Positions 16,501-24,446 of a stretch of DNA of 64,000 nt are shown here, piece after piece; position 1 is the stretch's first letter; every line of letters begins with the position of its first letter. Source of the stretch: Segniliparus rugosus ATCC BAA-974 (GTDB lineage Bacteria; Actinomycetota; Actinomycetes; Mycobacteriales; Mycobacteriaceae); assembly GCF_000185725.2 (NCBI RefSeq), contig NZ_KI391954.1, positions 682,001 to 746,000 on the forward strand, in the 5' to 3' direction. The position numbers and the translations under genes are program-made. The notes beneath the pieces are model-generated. The model was not told the origin of the DNA, did not search any database, and saw only the letters and a list, made by a program, of their open reading frames with translations.

Positions 16501-16540
16501 AGCCTCAAGTCTACGCCTCGGGCGTAGACTTGAGGCTATG
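16498..16540. promoter_or_regulatory. Palindromic bidirectional leaderless promoter, DUF3099/DUF3039
   Basis: Bases 16498-16517 and 16521-16540 are perfect inverted repeats with a 3-nt centre, and the outer three bases of each arm are the two start codons. Each arm carries TAGACT (minus 16513-16508, plus 16525-16530) 7 nt from its own ATG. No ribosome-binding site exists for either gene, so both mRNAs should be leaderless and their polymerases would compete for the same DNA. Confidence 0.65.
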
Positions 16541-16807
16541 AGACTGAGCCATATGAGCGTGGGCCTTGCCGACACCCAGACGATCGAGCGGTCCGACGTC
16601 GATTTGAACGAGGACACGGACTCTGACCGGCCCAAGTTCTTCCACTACGTGAAGAAAGCGAAGATCGTGGAGAGCGCGGTCACGGGCACGGTGGTCGAGG
16701 CGCTCTGCGGCGAGATTTTCACCGTGACCAAAGCGCCCAAGCCCGACTCGCCGGTCTGCCCGCGCTGCAAAGAGATGTACGACCTCATAGGCATGATCAA
16801 CCCATAA
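16538..16807 (+). CDS. DUF3039 zinc-ribbon-like protein
   Basis: An 89-residue protein with the DUF3039 body KFFHYVKKAKIVESAVTG and a probable metal site: VEALCGE, then VCPRCKEMYDLI (Cys-Gly and a CxxC). It corresponds to M. tuberculosis Rv2708c. ATG 16538 is chosen because it is the palindrome's right edge with TAGACT 7 nt upstream; a second in-frame ATG lies at 16553. No membrane segment. Function is unknown, but pairing with DUF3099 is conserved across mycobacteria as I recall. Confidence 0.85.
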   Translation: MRLSHMSVGLADTQTIERSDVDLNEDTDSDRPKFFHYVKKAKIVESAVTGTVVEALCGEIFTVTKAPKPDSPVCPRCKEMYDLIGMINP

Positions 16808-16878
16808 ACAGGGGGTCGGCGACCCACGTCGCGATCACCCACGTCACGATCAGCTGCGGCGGCCTCCCGCGAGGGCGG

Positions 16879-17916
16879 CTAGCTCGGCTCTCTTTCTTTC
16901 TCGGGGGCGCCTTTGCGGGATCCGTTGGGCAGCACCTCGTCGACCGCCCGGCCCAGGGTCGCGGTGGCCTGGTTGATGGCGGCGGACACCGAGCCCTTGA
17001 ACATGCCTTCGCGCTCGTCCCCCTTGCGCGTCGGCCAAAAATGCTCGATCGCGGAGTTGAGCTCCGCGCCGAGGATGACCGACATGCCGATGAAGAAGGC
17101 GAGCAGGAGCATCGCGATCGGCGTGGCGAGCGCACCGTAGGTGTAGCCCGTCGAGGTGACCCAGTTGAGATACCACAACAGGCCGGAGCGGCCGACGAGG
17201 AAGAACAGCACGGCCAGCACCGCTCCGGGGACCAGCCGCCACCACGACGGGGGGACGGGCAGCGCGATGCGGTAGAACCATGAGAGGAAGAGCGTCACGC
17301 CGACGAACAGCGCCGGGCCGTAGAGGTCGTTGTACGCGCTGCTCAGGACCGGGTGGGTCTCTTGGGGAAGCCGGGTGGTGACCTCGTGCGGGGTGACCGA
17401 CAACAGCGGCAGGGCGAACATGGCGCAGGCCAGGAAGACGATGTAGAGCCCGAGCGCGAAAATACGCTGTCGCACGGGGTGGCGCAGCTCGGTCTGGTTG
17501 TGGGCGCGGACGATGGAGTCGACGAACGCGGAAATCGCCGAGGAGCCAGCCCACAGCGAGAGGACGAAGCTCAGCGAGGTCACCTCCTCGCGGCCATGGG
17601 CGGTCACCGCCATCAGCGTCGGCCGGATCACCTCGTTGACGAGCTGCTGGCTCAGCGCCTGCTGGGCGAAGGCGAGGATCTTGTGCTGCACGTCTTCGAG
17701 CACCCCTGGGCCGAACCACGGGCTGACGTAGCCGAGGGTGCCGAGGAGGCCGAGGAACATCGGCGGAAGGGAGAGGATCTGCCAGAAGGCGGCTCCTGCG
17801 GATTCCGCGAAGATCGAGTGCTCCCAGCTCATCGCGAGCGCGCGGGTCACGACGCGCAGCGCCCCCCGGCCCGCCGAGACGACGGCCCGGACCGGACTAA
17901 TTCGCGCGCGGGGCAT
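16879..17916 (-). CDS. YihY/BrkB family inner membrane protein
   Basis: A 345-residue membrane protein of the YihY/BrkB family (wrongly known in old annotation as ribonuclease BN), the equivalent of M. tuberculosis Rv2707. About six hydrophobic helices are visible (for example around FWQILSLPPMFLGLLGTLGY, FALGLYIVFLACAMFALPLL and LLLAFFIGMSVILGAELNSA); the GAELN motif near the last helix is typical. The C-terminal 50 residues are charged and cytoplasmic. Start ATG 17916 has TACTGT 5 nt upstream. Function in the family is uncertain; transport has been proposed. Confidence 0.85.
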   Translation of the reverse strand: MPRARISPVRAVVSAGRGALRVVTRALAMSWEHSIFAESAGAAFWQILSLPPMFLGLLGTLGYVSPWFGPGVLEDVQHKILAFAQQALSQQLVNEVIRPTLMAVTAHGREEVTSLSFVLSLWAGSSAISAFVDSIVRAHNQTELRHPVRQRIFALGLYIVFLACAMFALPLLSVTPHEVTTRLPQETHPVLSSAYNDLYGPALFVGVTLFLSWFYRIALPVPPSWWRLVPGAVLAVLFFLVGRSGLLWYLNWVTSTGYTYGALATPIAMLLLAFFIGMSVILGAELNSAIEHFWPTRKGDEREGMFKGSVSAAINQATATLGRAVDEVLPNGSRKGAPEKEREPS

Positions 17917-17926
17917 GAGGGACAGT

Positions 17927-17970
17927 ATTCCAGAGATCGGCGCGCAAGATTCCAGAGATCGGCGCACAGG
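17927..17970. repeat. 22-bp tandem repeat between divergent BrkB and NIPSNAP genes
   Basis: Units 17927-17948 and 17949-17970 share ATTCCAGAGATCGGCGC and differ at three of the last five bases. The first unit overlaps the putative -10 of the BrkB-family gene, so the repeat is well placed to be an operator. Confidence 0.6.
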
Positions 17971-18052
17971 CTCCGACTCGCCGATCTGGCGGCTTTGGCG
18001 GGGGAGGGCGGACCTGGCATCCTTGGGGCGAGACCCGCACGGAGGACAGGCC

Positions 18053-18418
18053 ATGATCACGATCCATCTTCGCTACACGATCGACCCGGAGCAGCTCGAC
18101 GTGTTCGAGGACTACGCCCGGCGCTGGATGGGCCTTGTCGAGCGTTTCGGCGGCGAGCACCACGGGTATTTCCTCCCAGAGGAAAGCGACAACGACGAGG
18201 CTTTCGCGTTGTTCACCTTCCCGTCGCTCGCCGAGTACGAGCGATACCGGCGCGCGGCGGAGTCCGACGACGATTGCGCCGCCGCGTACCGGCTCGCGCG
18301 GGACACCGGGTGCATCCGCCGGTACGAGCGCCGGTTCCAACGCCCCCTCTTCCCGCGCTCGTCCGCGTCGCGTCGCAGCCTGGCCGGTGCCGAGGCAGAC
18401 CGAGGACAGCTGGACTGA
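18053..18418 (+). CDS. NIPSNAP family protein
   Basis: A 121-residue protein with a ferredoxin-like alpha/beta dimeric barrel pattern: MITIHLRYTIDPEQLDVFEDYARRW, GGEHHGYFLPEE, FALFTFPSLAEYERYRR. These are NIPSNAP signatures. ATG 18053 follows GGAGGACAGG. The C-terminal 20 residues are extra and basic. It ends 8 nt before the convergent sigA. Small bacterial NIPSNAP proteins have no established biochemical role; some relatives are monooxygenase-like. Confidence 0.8.
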   Translation: MITIHLRYTIDPEQLDVFEDYARRWMGLVERFGGEHHGYFLPEESDNDEAFALFTFPSLAEYERYRRAAESDDDCAAAYRLARDTGCIRRYERRFQRPLFPRSSASRRSLAGAEADRGQLD

Positions 18419-18426
18419 GCCTGCGG

Positions 18427-19785
18427 CTAGTCCAGGTAGTCCCGCAGCACCTGGCTTCGCGACGGATGGCGCAGCTTCGACATCGTCTTCGACTCGATCT
18501 GGCGGATCCGCTCGCGGGTGACCCCGTAGACCTGGCCGATCTCGTCGAGCGTGCGCGGCTGACCGTCGGTGAGCCCGAAGCGCATCCGCACGACTCCGGC
18601 TTCGCGCTCGGAGAGCGTCTCCAGCACCGCCTGGAGCTGGTCCTGCAAGAGGGTGAAGCTCACCGCGTCGACCGCGACGACGGCCTCGGAGTCTTCGATG
18701 AAGTCGCCGAGCTGGCTGTCGCCCTCGTCGCCGATGGTCTGGTCGAGGGAGATGGGCTCGCGCGCGTACTGCTGGATCTCCAGCACCTTCTCCGGCGGGA
18801 TGTCCATCTCCCTGCCCAGCTCCTCGGGGGTGGGCTCGCGGCCGAGGTCCTGGAGCAGCTCGCGCTGGATGCGCCCGAGCTTGTTGATGACCTCCACCAT
18901 GTGCACGGGGATGCGGATCGTGCGCGCCTGGTCGGCCATGGCCCTGGTGATGGCCTGGCGGATCCACCAGGTCGCGTAGGTGGAGAACTTGTAGCCCTTG
19001 GAGTAGTCGAACTTCTCGACCGCGCGGATCAGGCCGAGGTTGCCCTCCTGGATCAGGTCCAAGAACGCCATCCCGCGACCGGTGTAGCGCTTGGCGAGGG
19101 AGACGACGAGGCGGAGGTTGGCCTCCAAAAGATGGTTCTTGGCCCGGTTCCCGTCTCGGACGACCCAGTTCATGTCCCGGCGCGAGGTGGTGGGCAGGCG
19201 GTCGCCCTCCTCGGTCGCGATCCGCAGCCGCTCCTGCGCGTAGAGCCCGGCCTCGATGCGCTTGGCGAGCTCCACTTCCTGCTCGGCGTTGAGGAGCGCG
19301 ACCTTGCCGATCTGCTTGAGGTACGCGCGGACCGAGTCGGCCGACGCGGTGAGCTCGGCGTTCTTGCGCGCTTGGCGCAACGCCTCGGACTCGTCCTCGT
19401 CCCACACGAAGTCGCCCGCGGTCCGCTCGGGCTCCTCCTCGTCCGATGCTTCGCCGGAGGAGGCTTCCGACCCCTCGGCCTCTTCGGCTGCGTCCCCGTC
19501 GAACCCGTCGCCCGCGATGGAGTCGTCCTCGATCGCGATGTCGATGTCGAGATCGTCGTCGACCGGCTCCAGCTCGTCGAGCGAGGGCTCGTCCTCGCCG
19601 CCGGCGCGGGAGGTTTTCGCCTTGCTGGCTGGTGTCTTTTTCGCCGCCGCGGCGGTGCCTGTCGCAGCGGCTTTCTTCGTGGTCCGGCGCGCGCGGGTGG
19701 CTGGAGCGGCCGCAGCTTCCGCTTCGGGTCGTCCGTCTTCTTTCGACGCGGGAGCGGCTCCTCGGCGCTGTTTGGTTGCTACCAC
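18427..19785 (-). CDS. sigA: Principal RNA polymerase sigma factor SigA
   Basis: Primary sigma factor, 452 residues. The N-terminal 150 residues are an alanine/lysine stretch followed by a very acidic segment (region 1.1-like, [19 protein letters not shown]). Region 1.2 starts [19 protein letters not shown], region 2 includes [22 protein letters not shown] and [23 protein letters not shown], and region 4.2 includes [20 protein letters not shown]. Start is GTG 19785, preceded by AGAAAGG. Gene order ppgK-sigA matches M. tuberculosis Rv2702-Rv2703. A TACAAT hexamer on the minus strand near 19822-19827 is a plausible -10. Confidence 0.96.
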   Translation of the reverse strand: MVATKQRRGAAPASKEDGRPEAEAAAAPATRARRTTKKAAATGTAAAAKKTPASKAKTSRAGGEDEPSLDELEPVDDDLDIDIAIEDDSIAGDGFDGDAAEEAEGSEASSGEASDEEEPERTAGDFVWDEDESEALRQARKNAELTASADSVRAYLKQIGKVALLNAEQEVELAKRIEAGLYAQERLRIATEEGDRLPTTSRRDMNWVVRDGNRAKNHLLEANLRLVVSLAKRYTGRGMAFLDLIQEGNLGLIRAVEKFDYSKGYKFSTYATWWIRQAITRAMADQARTIRIPVHMVEVINKLGRIQRELLQDLGREPTPEELGREMDIPPEKVLEIQQYAREPISLDQTIGDEGDSQLGDFIEDSEAVVAVDAVSFTLLQDQLQAVLETLSEREAGVVRMRFGLTDGQPRTLDEIGQVYGVTRERIRQIESKTMSKLRHPSRSQVLRDYLD

Positions 19786-19830
19786 GGGACCCTTTCTAGC
19801 TTGCTACAGTGACCGGACCATTGTAACCCG

Positions 19831-20613
19831 TCAGGGCTGAGCTCCCGTCGCAATCGCGTGAGCTGCTCCGACGATGCCAGCCGTGTTGCGCAAGACGGCT
19901 GGGACGACCGGGGTGCGGCAGGTGAGCAGCGGAACCCACTTGTCGGCCTTGCGGCTGATCCCGCCGCCCACGACGAAGACGTCCGGCCACAAGACTGCTT
20001 CGAGGGCTTCCAACACGGTGGAGACGCGCGCCGCCCAGTCCGGGTAGCTGAGGTCTTCCCGGTCTTTGGCGGCGGACGAGGCGAGGTGCTCGGCCTCGTG
20101 CTTGCCGATCTTCAGATGGCCCAGCTCGGTGTTGGGGACGAGGACCCCGCCGCGCAACAGGCCCGAGCCGATGCCGGTGCCGAACGTCAAGAGCAGCACC
20201 GTGCCCTGGGAGTCTTTGGCCGCGCCGAACTGGTCTTCGGCGACGGCCGCCGCGTCGGCGTCGTTGAGCACCGCGACGTCGCGTCCTCCGAGCGCCTTCT
20301 TGAAAAGCTCGACGGCGTCCGTCCCGATCCAGCTCTGGTCCACGTTCGCGGCGGTGAGGATCTTTCCTTCGCGCACCACGCCGGGGTAGGTGATCCCGAC
20401 CGGGCCGTCCCAGCCCGCCTCGTCGACGATTTTCGCGACGACTTCCGCCACGGCCTCCGGCGTGGACGGCTGTGGCGTGTCGTACTTGATCCGGTCGTTG
20501 AGAAGCTCGCCACTGGCGAGGTCCACGACGCCGCCTTTGATCCCGCTCCCGCCGATGTCGACCCCAAACCCCCTTTGGCCTGAGGCGTCGGTCGTGGTTT
20601 TCGCGTCGCTCAT
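19831..20613 (-). CDS. ppgK: Polyphosphate glucokinase PpgK
   Basis: PpgK phosphorylates glucose using inorganic polyphosphate (or ATP); ppk, which makes polyphosphate, is also in this window. The 260-residue ROK-type kinase has the phosphate loop GVDIGGSGIKGG near the N-terminus, the sugar-site ITYPGVV and NDADAAAVAEDQFG, and the second nucleotide loop TFGTGIGSGLL. A C-terminal DVFVVGGGISRKADKW matches the family. Start ATG 20613 is chosen for the upstream GAGGAGCGG; an in-frame ATG at 20643 is less likely. Confidence 0.94.
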   Translation of the reverse strand: MSDAKTTTDASGQRGFGVDIGGSGIKGGVVDLASGELLNDRIKYDTPQPSTPEAVAEVVAKIVDEAGWDGPVGITYPGVVREGKILTAANVDQSWIGTDAVELFKKALGGRDVAVLNDADAAAVAEDQFGAAKDSQGTVLLLTFGTGIGSGLLRGGVLVPNTELGHLKIGKHEAEHLASSAAKDREDLSYPDWAARVSTVLEALEAVLWPDVFVVGGGISRKADKWVPLLTCRTPVVPAVLRNTAGIVGAAHAIATGAQP

Positions 20614-20753
20614 GGGTGTCCGCTCCTCGGTCTTGAGGTTCATTTTGACGAAACTTTCACATCCGCGTCCCAGTCTCGCGGTGGCGAGGACGTGACGTTT
20701 GTGCTGCGATGGGAACTATGCCAGCGCAGTCCAACACCGAAGGAAGTGCTCCA

Positions 20754-21614
20754 GTGTCCGTACCTGATTATGCCTTGCTGCGCGATCTCGCGTGCGATGT
20801 CGCGACTTCCGCGGCCGAGATGATCCGCCGTCGGCGGGCGGAGGTCTTCGCCTCCTCGGACGACCGGGGCGAGGGCTCGGTGCGCTCGAAGACGAGCGAG
20901 ACCGATCCGGTGACGGTCGTCGACGTCGAGTCCGAGACGCTGATCCGGGAGTCGCTCGCGCGGTTGCGGCCCGGCGACGGGTTCCTCGGCGAGGAGGCGA
21001 CCGGAAACACCGAAGGCACGTCCGAGACCGGGGTCGTCTGGGTCGTCGACCCGATCGACGGCACCGTCAACTTCCTCTACGGCGTGCCGGCCTACGCCGT
21101 GTCCATCGCGGCCCAGGTGGACGGGAGGACCGTCGCGGGCGCTGTCGTCGACGTGCCCCAGGGCTGGGTGTACTCGGCGGCGCGGGGCCAAGGCGCGACC
21201 GTGCAGCGCGCGGACCAAGGCACAAGGGAACTACGGGTCTCGGCGACCGAGTCGCTCGGCATGGCCCTGGTGTCCACCGGGTTCGGCTACAAGGCAGAAC
21301 GCAGGATCGCGCAGGCCCGCCTCGCGGGCACGTTGCTGCCGATCGTCCGCGATCTGCGCAGGATCGGAGCCGCCGCGTTGGACTTGTGCCTGGTGGCGGC
21401 GGGCGGCCTGGACGCCCATGTGGAGCACGGCCTGAACCCGTGGGATTTCGCCGCCGGTTCGCTCATCGCCGAGGAGGCGGGGGCTTTGGTGCGGATTCCG
21501 CCGACCTCCGCCCGGTCCGATCAGGGCGAGCTCGTTCTGGTCGCGACCCCGAAGGTGTACCACGAGTTGGCGAGCGTGCTCGAAGAGCTGGGTTTCCTCG
21601 AATCCATCGCGTGA
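20754..21614 (+). CDS. suhB: Inositol-1-monophosphatase family protein SuhB
   Basis: Mg2+-dependent inositol monophosphatase family, 286 residues from GTG 20754. The metal-binding motifs are FLGEEATG, WVVDPIDGTVNF and HGLNPWDFAAGSLIAEEAG. In mycolic-acid bacteria the product feeds phosphatidylinositol and mycothiol synthesis. GTG 20754 lies 7 nt after AAGGAAG and gives an N-terminus of family length; ATG 20709 and 20718 are in frame upstream but poorly placed. It diverges from ppgK, as in M. tuberculosis Rv2701c/Rv2702. Confidence 0.92.
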   Translation: MSVPDYALLRDLACDVATSAAEMIRRRRAEVFASSDDRGEGSVRSKTSETDPVTVVDVESETLIRESLARLRPGDGFLGEEATGNTEGTSETGVVWVVDPIDGTVNFLYGVPAYAVSIAAQVDGRTVAGAVVDVPQGWVYSAARGQGATVQRADQGTRELRVSATESLGMALVSTGFGYKAERRIAQARLAGTLLPIVRDLRRIGAAALDLCLVAAGGLDAHVEHGLNPWDFAAGSLIAEEAGALVRIPPTSARSDQGELVLVATPKVYHELASVLEELGFLESIA

Positions 21615-21678
21615 GCCGGCTCCGCGCCGCAGGGCGGAGACCTACGTTCGCGCGATGCCGCGCGGCTCCGGGACCGTG

Positions 21679-22311
21679 TTAGCAGGAAGGGGTGTGGAGG
21701 GCGCTGATAGCGTTCGGGTCCACAGGATCCCCTTTGCGCAGCGCCTGGAGGACGGAGCGGGCCGACGCGTTGTGGTTCAGCGTGTGGAACCCCGTGCCGA
21801 GCGCGAGGTCGACGGTGCTGTTGTCGCGCTCGTCGCGGATGAGCTCCGCGCACGGGGCCGTCAACCACACGGCGGCGGCCTGCTGCTGTCCGGACGGTCC
21901 GAAACGGATCTGCGCGAAGCACGACATCTTGTGCTCCGCGTACACCGAGTCGTTGTCCGCCGTGCTCCGGAAGCCGAGCCCGTTGAGCTCGCTCGAGACA
22001 CGGCTCGCTTGCTGGTCGGCCCCGTTGGCGTTGAGCACGCGGACCCGGACGTCGGCGAGCGCCGAAGGCTCCACCCGCAGCAGCTGCTCCCGGCTGGCTT
22101 TGATCCATTGGGCTGGCGTGTTCTCCCCGGACGGCGGATGGCCGCAGTCGGTGCTCGGCCCGGATTCGCTCTTGGGCCAGACGATGATCCACGCGACGAC
22201 CGCCACGGCGGCCAGAAGCCCGACAACGATGTAGTACGGGGTCGGACGACGGTGCGGCCACGGTTCGCCCTTCGGGTTCGTCGCCGATCCCACGGTGATC
22301 AGAGATACCAA
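21679..22311 (-). CDS. cei: Envelope integrity protein Cei-like (LytR_C domain)
   Basis: A 210-residue membrane-anchored protein: short basic N-terminus, one membrane helix (about 25-45, YYIVVGLLAAVAVVAWIIVW) and an exported LytR_C-type domain (ADVRVRVLNANGADQQASRVSSELNGLGF). Four cysteines in the exported part could pair. M. tuberculosis Rv2700 at the same locus was named cei for cell envelope integrity. Start is TTG 22311, 8 nt after AGAAAGG; GTG 22293 is an alternative. Confidence 0.82.
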   Translation of the reverse strand: MVSLITVGSATNPKGEPWPHRRPTPYYIVVGLLAAVAVVAWIIVWPKSESGPSTDCGHPPSGENTPAQWIKASREQLLRVEPSALADVRVRVLNANGADQQASRVSSELNGLGFRSTADNDSVYAEHKMSCFAQIRFGPSGQQQAAAVWLTAPCAELIRDERDNSTVDLALGTGFHTLNHNASARSVLQALRKGDPVDPNAISALHTPSC

Positions 22312-22413
22312 TGCGCAAGCCTTTCTTGCTTTGTCGTCCAGGTGAGAACTAACAGATTATCCGCCCTCCTTCCGCGCCTCATCAGCACTTCTGATAAAGC
22401 TCCCAGAATCATG

Positions 22414-22419
22414 TACACT
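22414..22419 (+). promoter_or_regulatory. Putative -10 of the DUF4193 gene
   Basis: TACACT in an AT-richer stretch, about 46 nt upstream of ATG 22466; a weak TTCTGA lies near 22389. This gene would have an ordinary leader. Confidence 0.35.
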
Positions 22420-22465
22420 CTTGCAGCCCCAGGGATCATCCAGGAACGGAGTAGGCACGAAGATT

Positions 22466-22765
22466 ATGGCCACTGACTACGACGCACCCCGGCGCACAGA
22501 GGCCGACGATATCGTCGAAGACTCGCTTGAAGAGTTGACCTCCCGGCGCCACGACGGGCAGTCCGAGCTCGTCGACATCGACGATGGCGATCCCCTCGAC
22601 GCCTTTGAACTGCCTGGCGCAGATCTTTCCGGCGAGGAGCTCTCCGTCCGAGTCCTGCCGAAGCAAGCGGACGAGTTCACGTGCACCAGCTGCTTCTTGG
22701 TCTACCACCGCAGCCGGCTGGCGCATGAGAGCGGTAATAGCCTCATCTGCATCGATTGCGCCTGA
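22466..22765 (+). CDS. DUF4193 zinc-ribbon protein
   Basis: A 99-residue acidic protein with a C-terminal zinc ribbon: TCTSCFLVYHRSRLA and ICIDCA. It matches M. tuberculosis Rv2699c, a small conserved actinobacterial protein. The first 70 residues are highly acidic and likely unstructured (EADDIVEDSLEEL). No signal peptide. Function unknown; the fold hints at protein or nucleic acid contact. Confidence 0.87.
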   Translation: MATDYDAPRRTEADDIVEDSLEELTSRRHDGQSELVDIDDGDPLDAFELPGADLSGEELSVRVLPKQADEFTCTSCFLVYHRSRLAHESGNSLICIDCA

Positions 22766-22767
22766 TT

Positions 22768-22844
22768 CCCGCCATTCGGCGGGCGACCTGCGGCGTTGCG
22801 GCGGTCCTCGTGTGCCGCCGCTCCTTCGCCGCACACGCGGCGGC
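22768..22844. terminator. Hairpin cluster between DUF4193 and DUF3093 genes
   Basis: CCCGCC-ATTC-GGCGGG at 22768-22783 directly follows the DUF4193 stop. A second stem is possible between GCCGCCG (22814-22820) and CGGCGGC (22838-22844). The region separates two convergent genes; no T-run. Confidence 0.55.
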
Positions 22845-22850
22845 GCCGCG

Positions 22851-23306
22851 TCATGATCGCGTGTTCTGCCACTGTTCGATGACGCGGAGGAGTTTTTCGG
22901 GATTGGCGCTGGAGAAGAGCCAGTAGGGGGTGGGGTCGTCCGGGTCTTCGAGCACCACGAGCACGAGGGAGGGGATCCAGGCCCGGTGGACGACGAAAGC
23001 AGCGGGGTCCAACTGCCTGCCCAACGCGGCGGATTTCTCCTTCGGCTCGATCACAGCGCAACGGCTGGTGACGGCGAGCGGAATGTGCGCCCCGCCCACC
23101 CGCAGCTCGCCGGTCTCGTCGACCACGACCTCGCCTCGGGAGAGCCAGAACAGCACGAGCGAGGCGAGGGCCGCGCACACCAAAGCCGGGATCCAATAGG
23201 GGAAAGGCCGAAAGGCCAAGCTCACTGTGTACGCCGTGGCCCCGGACGCGGCGATGCCCAACGGCCACCACCACCACGGCACCCAAAGCTGTTCGCGGTA
23301 CGCCAT
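22851..23306 (-). CDS. DUF3093 membrane protein
   Basis: A 151-residue protein from ATG 23306 with two membrane helices near the N-terminus after QLWVPWWWWPLG, the DUF3093 signature. It corresponds to M. tuberculosis Rv2698. The second half is a soluble beta-rich domain (GELRVGGAHIPLAVTSRC, YWLFSSANPEKLLRVIEQW). The frame is open to GTG 23339, but that would overlap the dut start; ATG 23306 with TACCGT 7 nt upstream fits a leaderless start. Function unknown. Confidence 0.83.
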   Translation of the reverse strand: MAYREQLWVPWWWWPLGIAASGATAYTVSLAFRPFPYWIPALVCAALASLVLFWLSRGEVVVDETGELRVGGAHIPLAVTSRCAVIEPKEKSAALGRQLDPAAFVVHRAWIPSLVLVVLEDPDDPTPYWLFSSANPEKLLRVIEQWQNTRS

Positions 23307-23313
23307 GAGAAGC

Positions 23314-23323
23314 ACGGTAGTCT
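23314..23323. promoter_or_regulatory. Overlapping divergent -10 elements, DUF3093/dut
   Basis: ACGGTAGTCT contains TACCGT on the minus strand (23319-23314), 7 nt before ATG 23306, and TAGTCT on the plus strand (23318-23323), 6 nt before GTG 23330. The two hexamers share the TA at 23318-23319. Both genes should be leaderless and mutually exclusive in initiation. Confidence 0.55.
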
Positions 23324-23329
23324 CTGAGC

Positions 23330-23800
23330 GTGGCTTCACCCAACGGCGGCTCGCTCGACACGGTGGCGTTCGTGCGCCTCGACCAAGAACTGGACCCTCC
23401 GGCCCGTGCTCATCCCGGAGACGCGGGCGTCGATTTGCGCGCCGTCGCGGATATCACGCTCGGCCCGGGCGAACGAGGGATCGTCGGCACTGGAGTCGCC
23501 GTCGCGCTCCCCGTCGGCTACGTCGGCCTGGTGCATCCGCGTTCCGGCCTCGCGGCCAGGGTCGGCCTGTCTATCGTGAACACCCCCGGCACCATTGACG
23601 CGGGCTATCGGGGCGAGGTCAAGGTCTGTCTGATCAACCTCGATCCGGCCGCCCCTATCGAGATCAGGCGAGGGGACCGCATCGCCCAGCTGCTGGTGCA
23701 GCGAGTCGAGCTGCCGGTGTTCCACGAGGTCGACTCGTTGGACGAGACGACGCGCGGCTCCGGGGGCTACGGCTCCTCCGGAGGGCACGCGGCGCTATGA
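23330..23800 (+). CDS. dut: dUTPase
   Basis: Trimeric dUTP pyrophosphatase, 156 residues, which removes dUTP and makes dUMP for thymidylate synthesis. The five motifs are visible: [32 protein letters not shown] with the catalytic Asp, [12 protein letters not shown], and the C-terminal [11 protein letters not shown] lid. GTG 23330 is positioned exactly after the -10 hexamer. ung, the uracil-repair partner, lies elsewhere in this window. DUF3710 follows 28 nt downstream, as in M. tuberculosis Rv2697c-Rv2696c. Confidence 0.95.
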   Translation: MASPNGGSLDTVAFVRLDQELDPPARAHPGDAGVDLRAVADITLGPGERGIVGTGVAVALPVGYVGLVHPRSGLAARVGLSIVNTPGTIDAGYRGEVKVCLINLDPAAPIEIRRGDRIAQLLVQRVELPVFHEVDSLDETTRGSGGYGSSGGHAAL

Positions 23801-23828
23801 CGACCGCCGTCATCCGATTCGCCGCCCT

Positions 23829-24446
23829 ATGAGGAAAGTCGACTTCGGGTCGATCGTCCTGCACGTCCCGGAGGGGGGCAGGCTGCGGCTGACGTTCGGA
23901 CCGGGGGACGTGCTCCTCGCGGTCGCAGCGCTCTGCGAGTTCGGCGAGGTCGAGGTGCGCGCCCACGCGGCCCCGAAAGGGGTCAGGGCGGATCTCGGCG
24001 GGCAGTGGCGCCCCATGCTCACCGACCTCGCCGAGGAGCTGCGCGCGCAGGGGCTGCGGCTGTTCTTCCAGGATGGGCCGTGGGGCCGGGAGCTCATCGC
24101 GGTCGGGGGCGGCGCGTTCCACAGATTGATGGGCCGGGACGGGGACCGGTGGACGCTGGTCGCGGTCTCGGTCGGGCCGAACGACGGGGCGGCGCGGCTC
24201 ACCGACTTCGCCCGAGAAATGCTCGGCGCGACGGAGGTCCGCCGGGGGGAGGAGCCGCACCCGGCGCGGGCGCTCCTGCCGCTCGTCGTCGGCGCCGCTG
24301 TCGGGGACTTCGAGCGCGTCGACCTCGTGCCGGACGCTCCTGCCGAGGATCCCGAACCGTTCCGCCCGGCTTTCCCCGATCCTGCGGCTCCGGGGGCTCA
24401 GGGCTCCGCCATGCAGCAGCTCAACCAGTTGCAGTCTTCGCTCTGA
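23829..24446 (+). CDS. DUF3710 protein
   Basis: A 205-residue soluble protein equivalent to M. tuberculosis Rv2696c. DUF3710 features include RKVDFGSIVLHVPEG at the start, WREL-like GPWGRELIAVGGGAFHRLMGRDGDRW and VLVPLVV-like LLPLVVGAAVGDFE. The C-terminal 50 residues are proline-rich. It lies just downstream of dut and overlaps the end of the convergent alpha/beta hydrolase gene by 26 nt. Function unknown. Confidence 0.83.
   Translation: MRKVDFGSIVLHVPEGGRLRLTFGPGDVLLAVAALCEFGEVEVRAHAAPKGVRADLGGQWRPMLTDLAEELRAQGLRLFFQDGPWGRELIAVGGGAFHRLMGRDGDRWTLVAVSVGPNDGAARLTDFAREMLGATEVRRGEEPHPARALLPLVVGAAVGDFERVDLVPDAPAEDPEPFRPAFPDPAAPGAQGSAMQQLNQLQSSL

Noticed and set aside
17353-19812. 819-codon frame opposite sigA and the BrkB gene
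   Set aside because: It spans three unrelated genes and has shadow composition.
20709-20753. Upstream ATG starts of suhB (20709, 20718)
   Set aside because: They lack a ribosome site at proper spacing, while GTG 20754 follows AAGGAAG by 7 nt and gives the family's N-terminal length.
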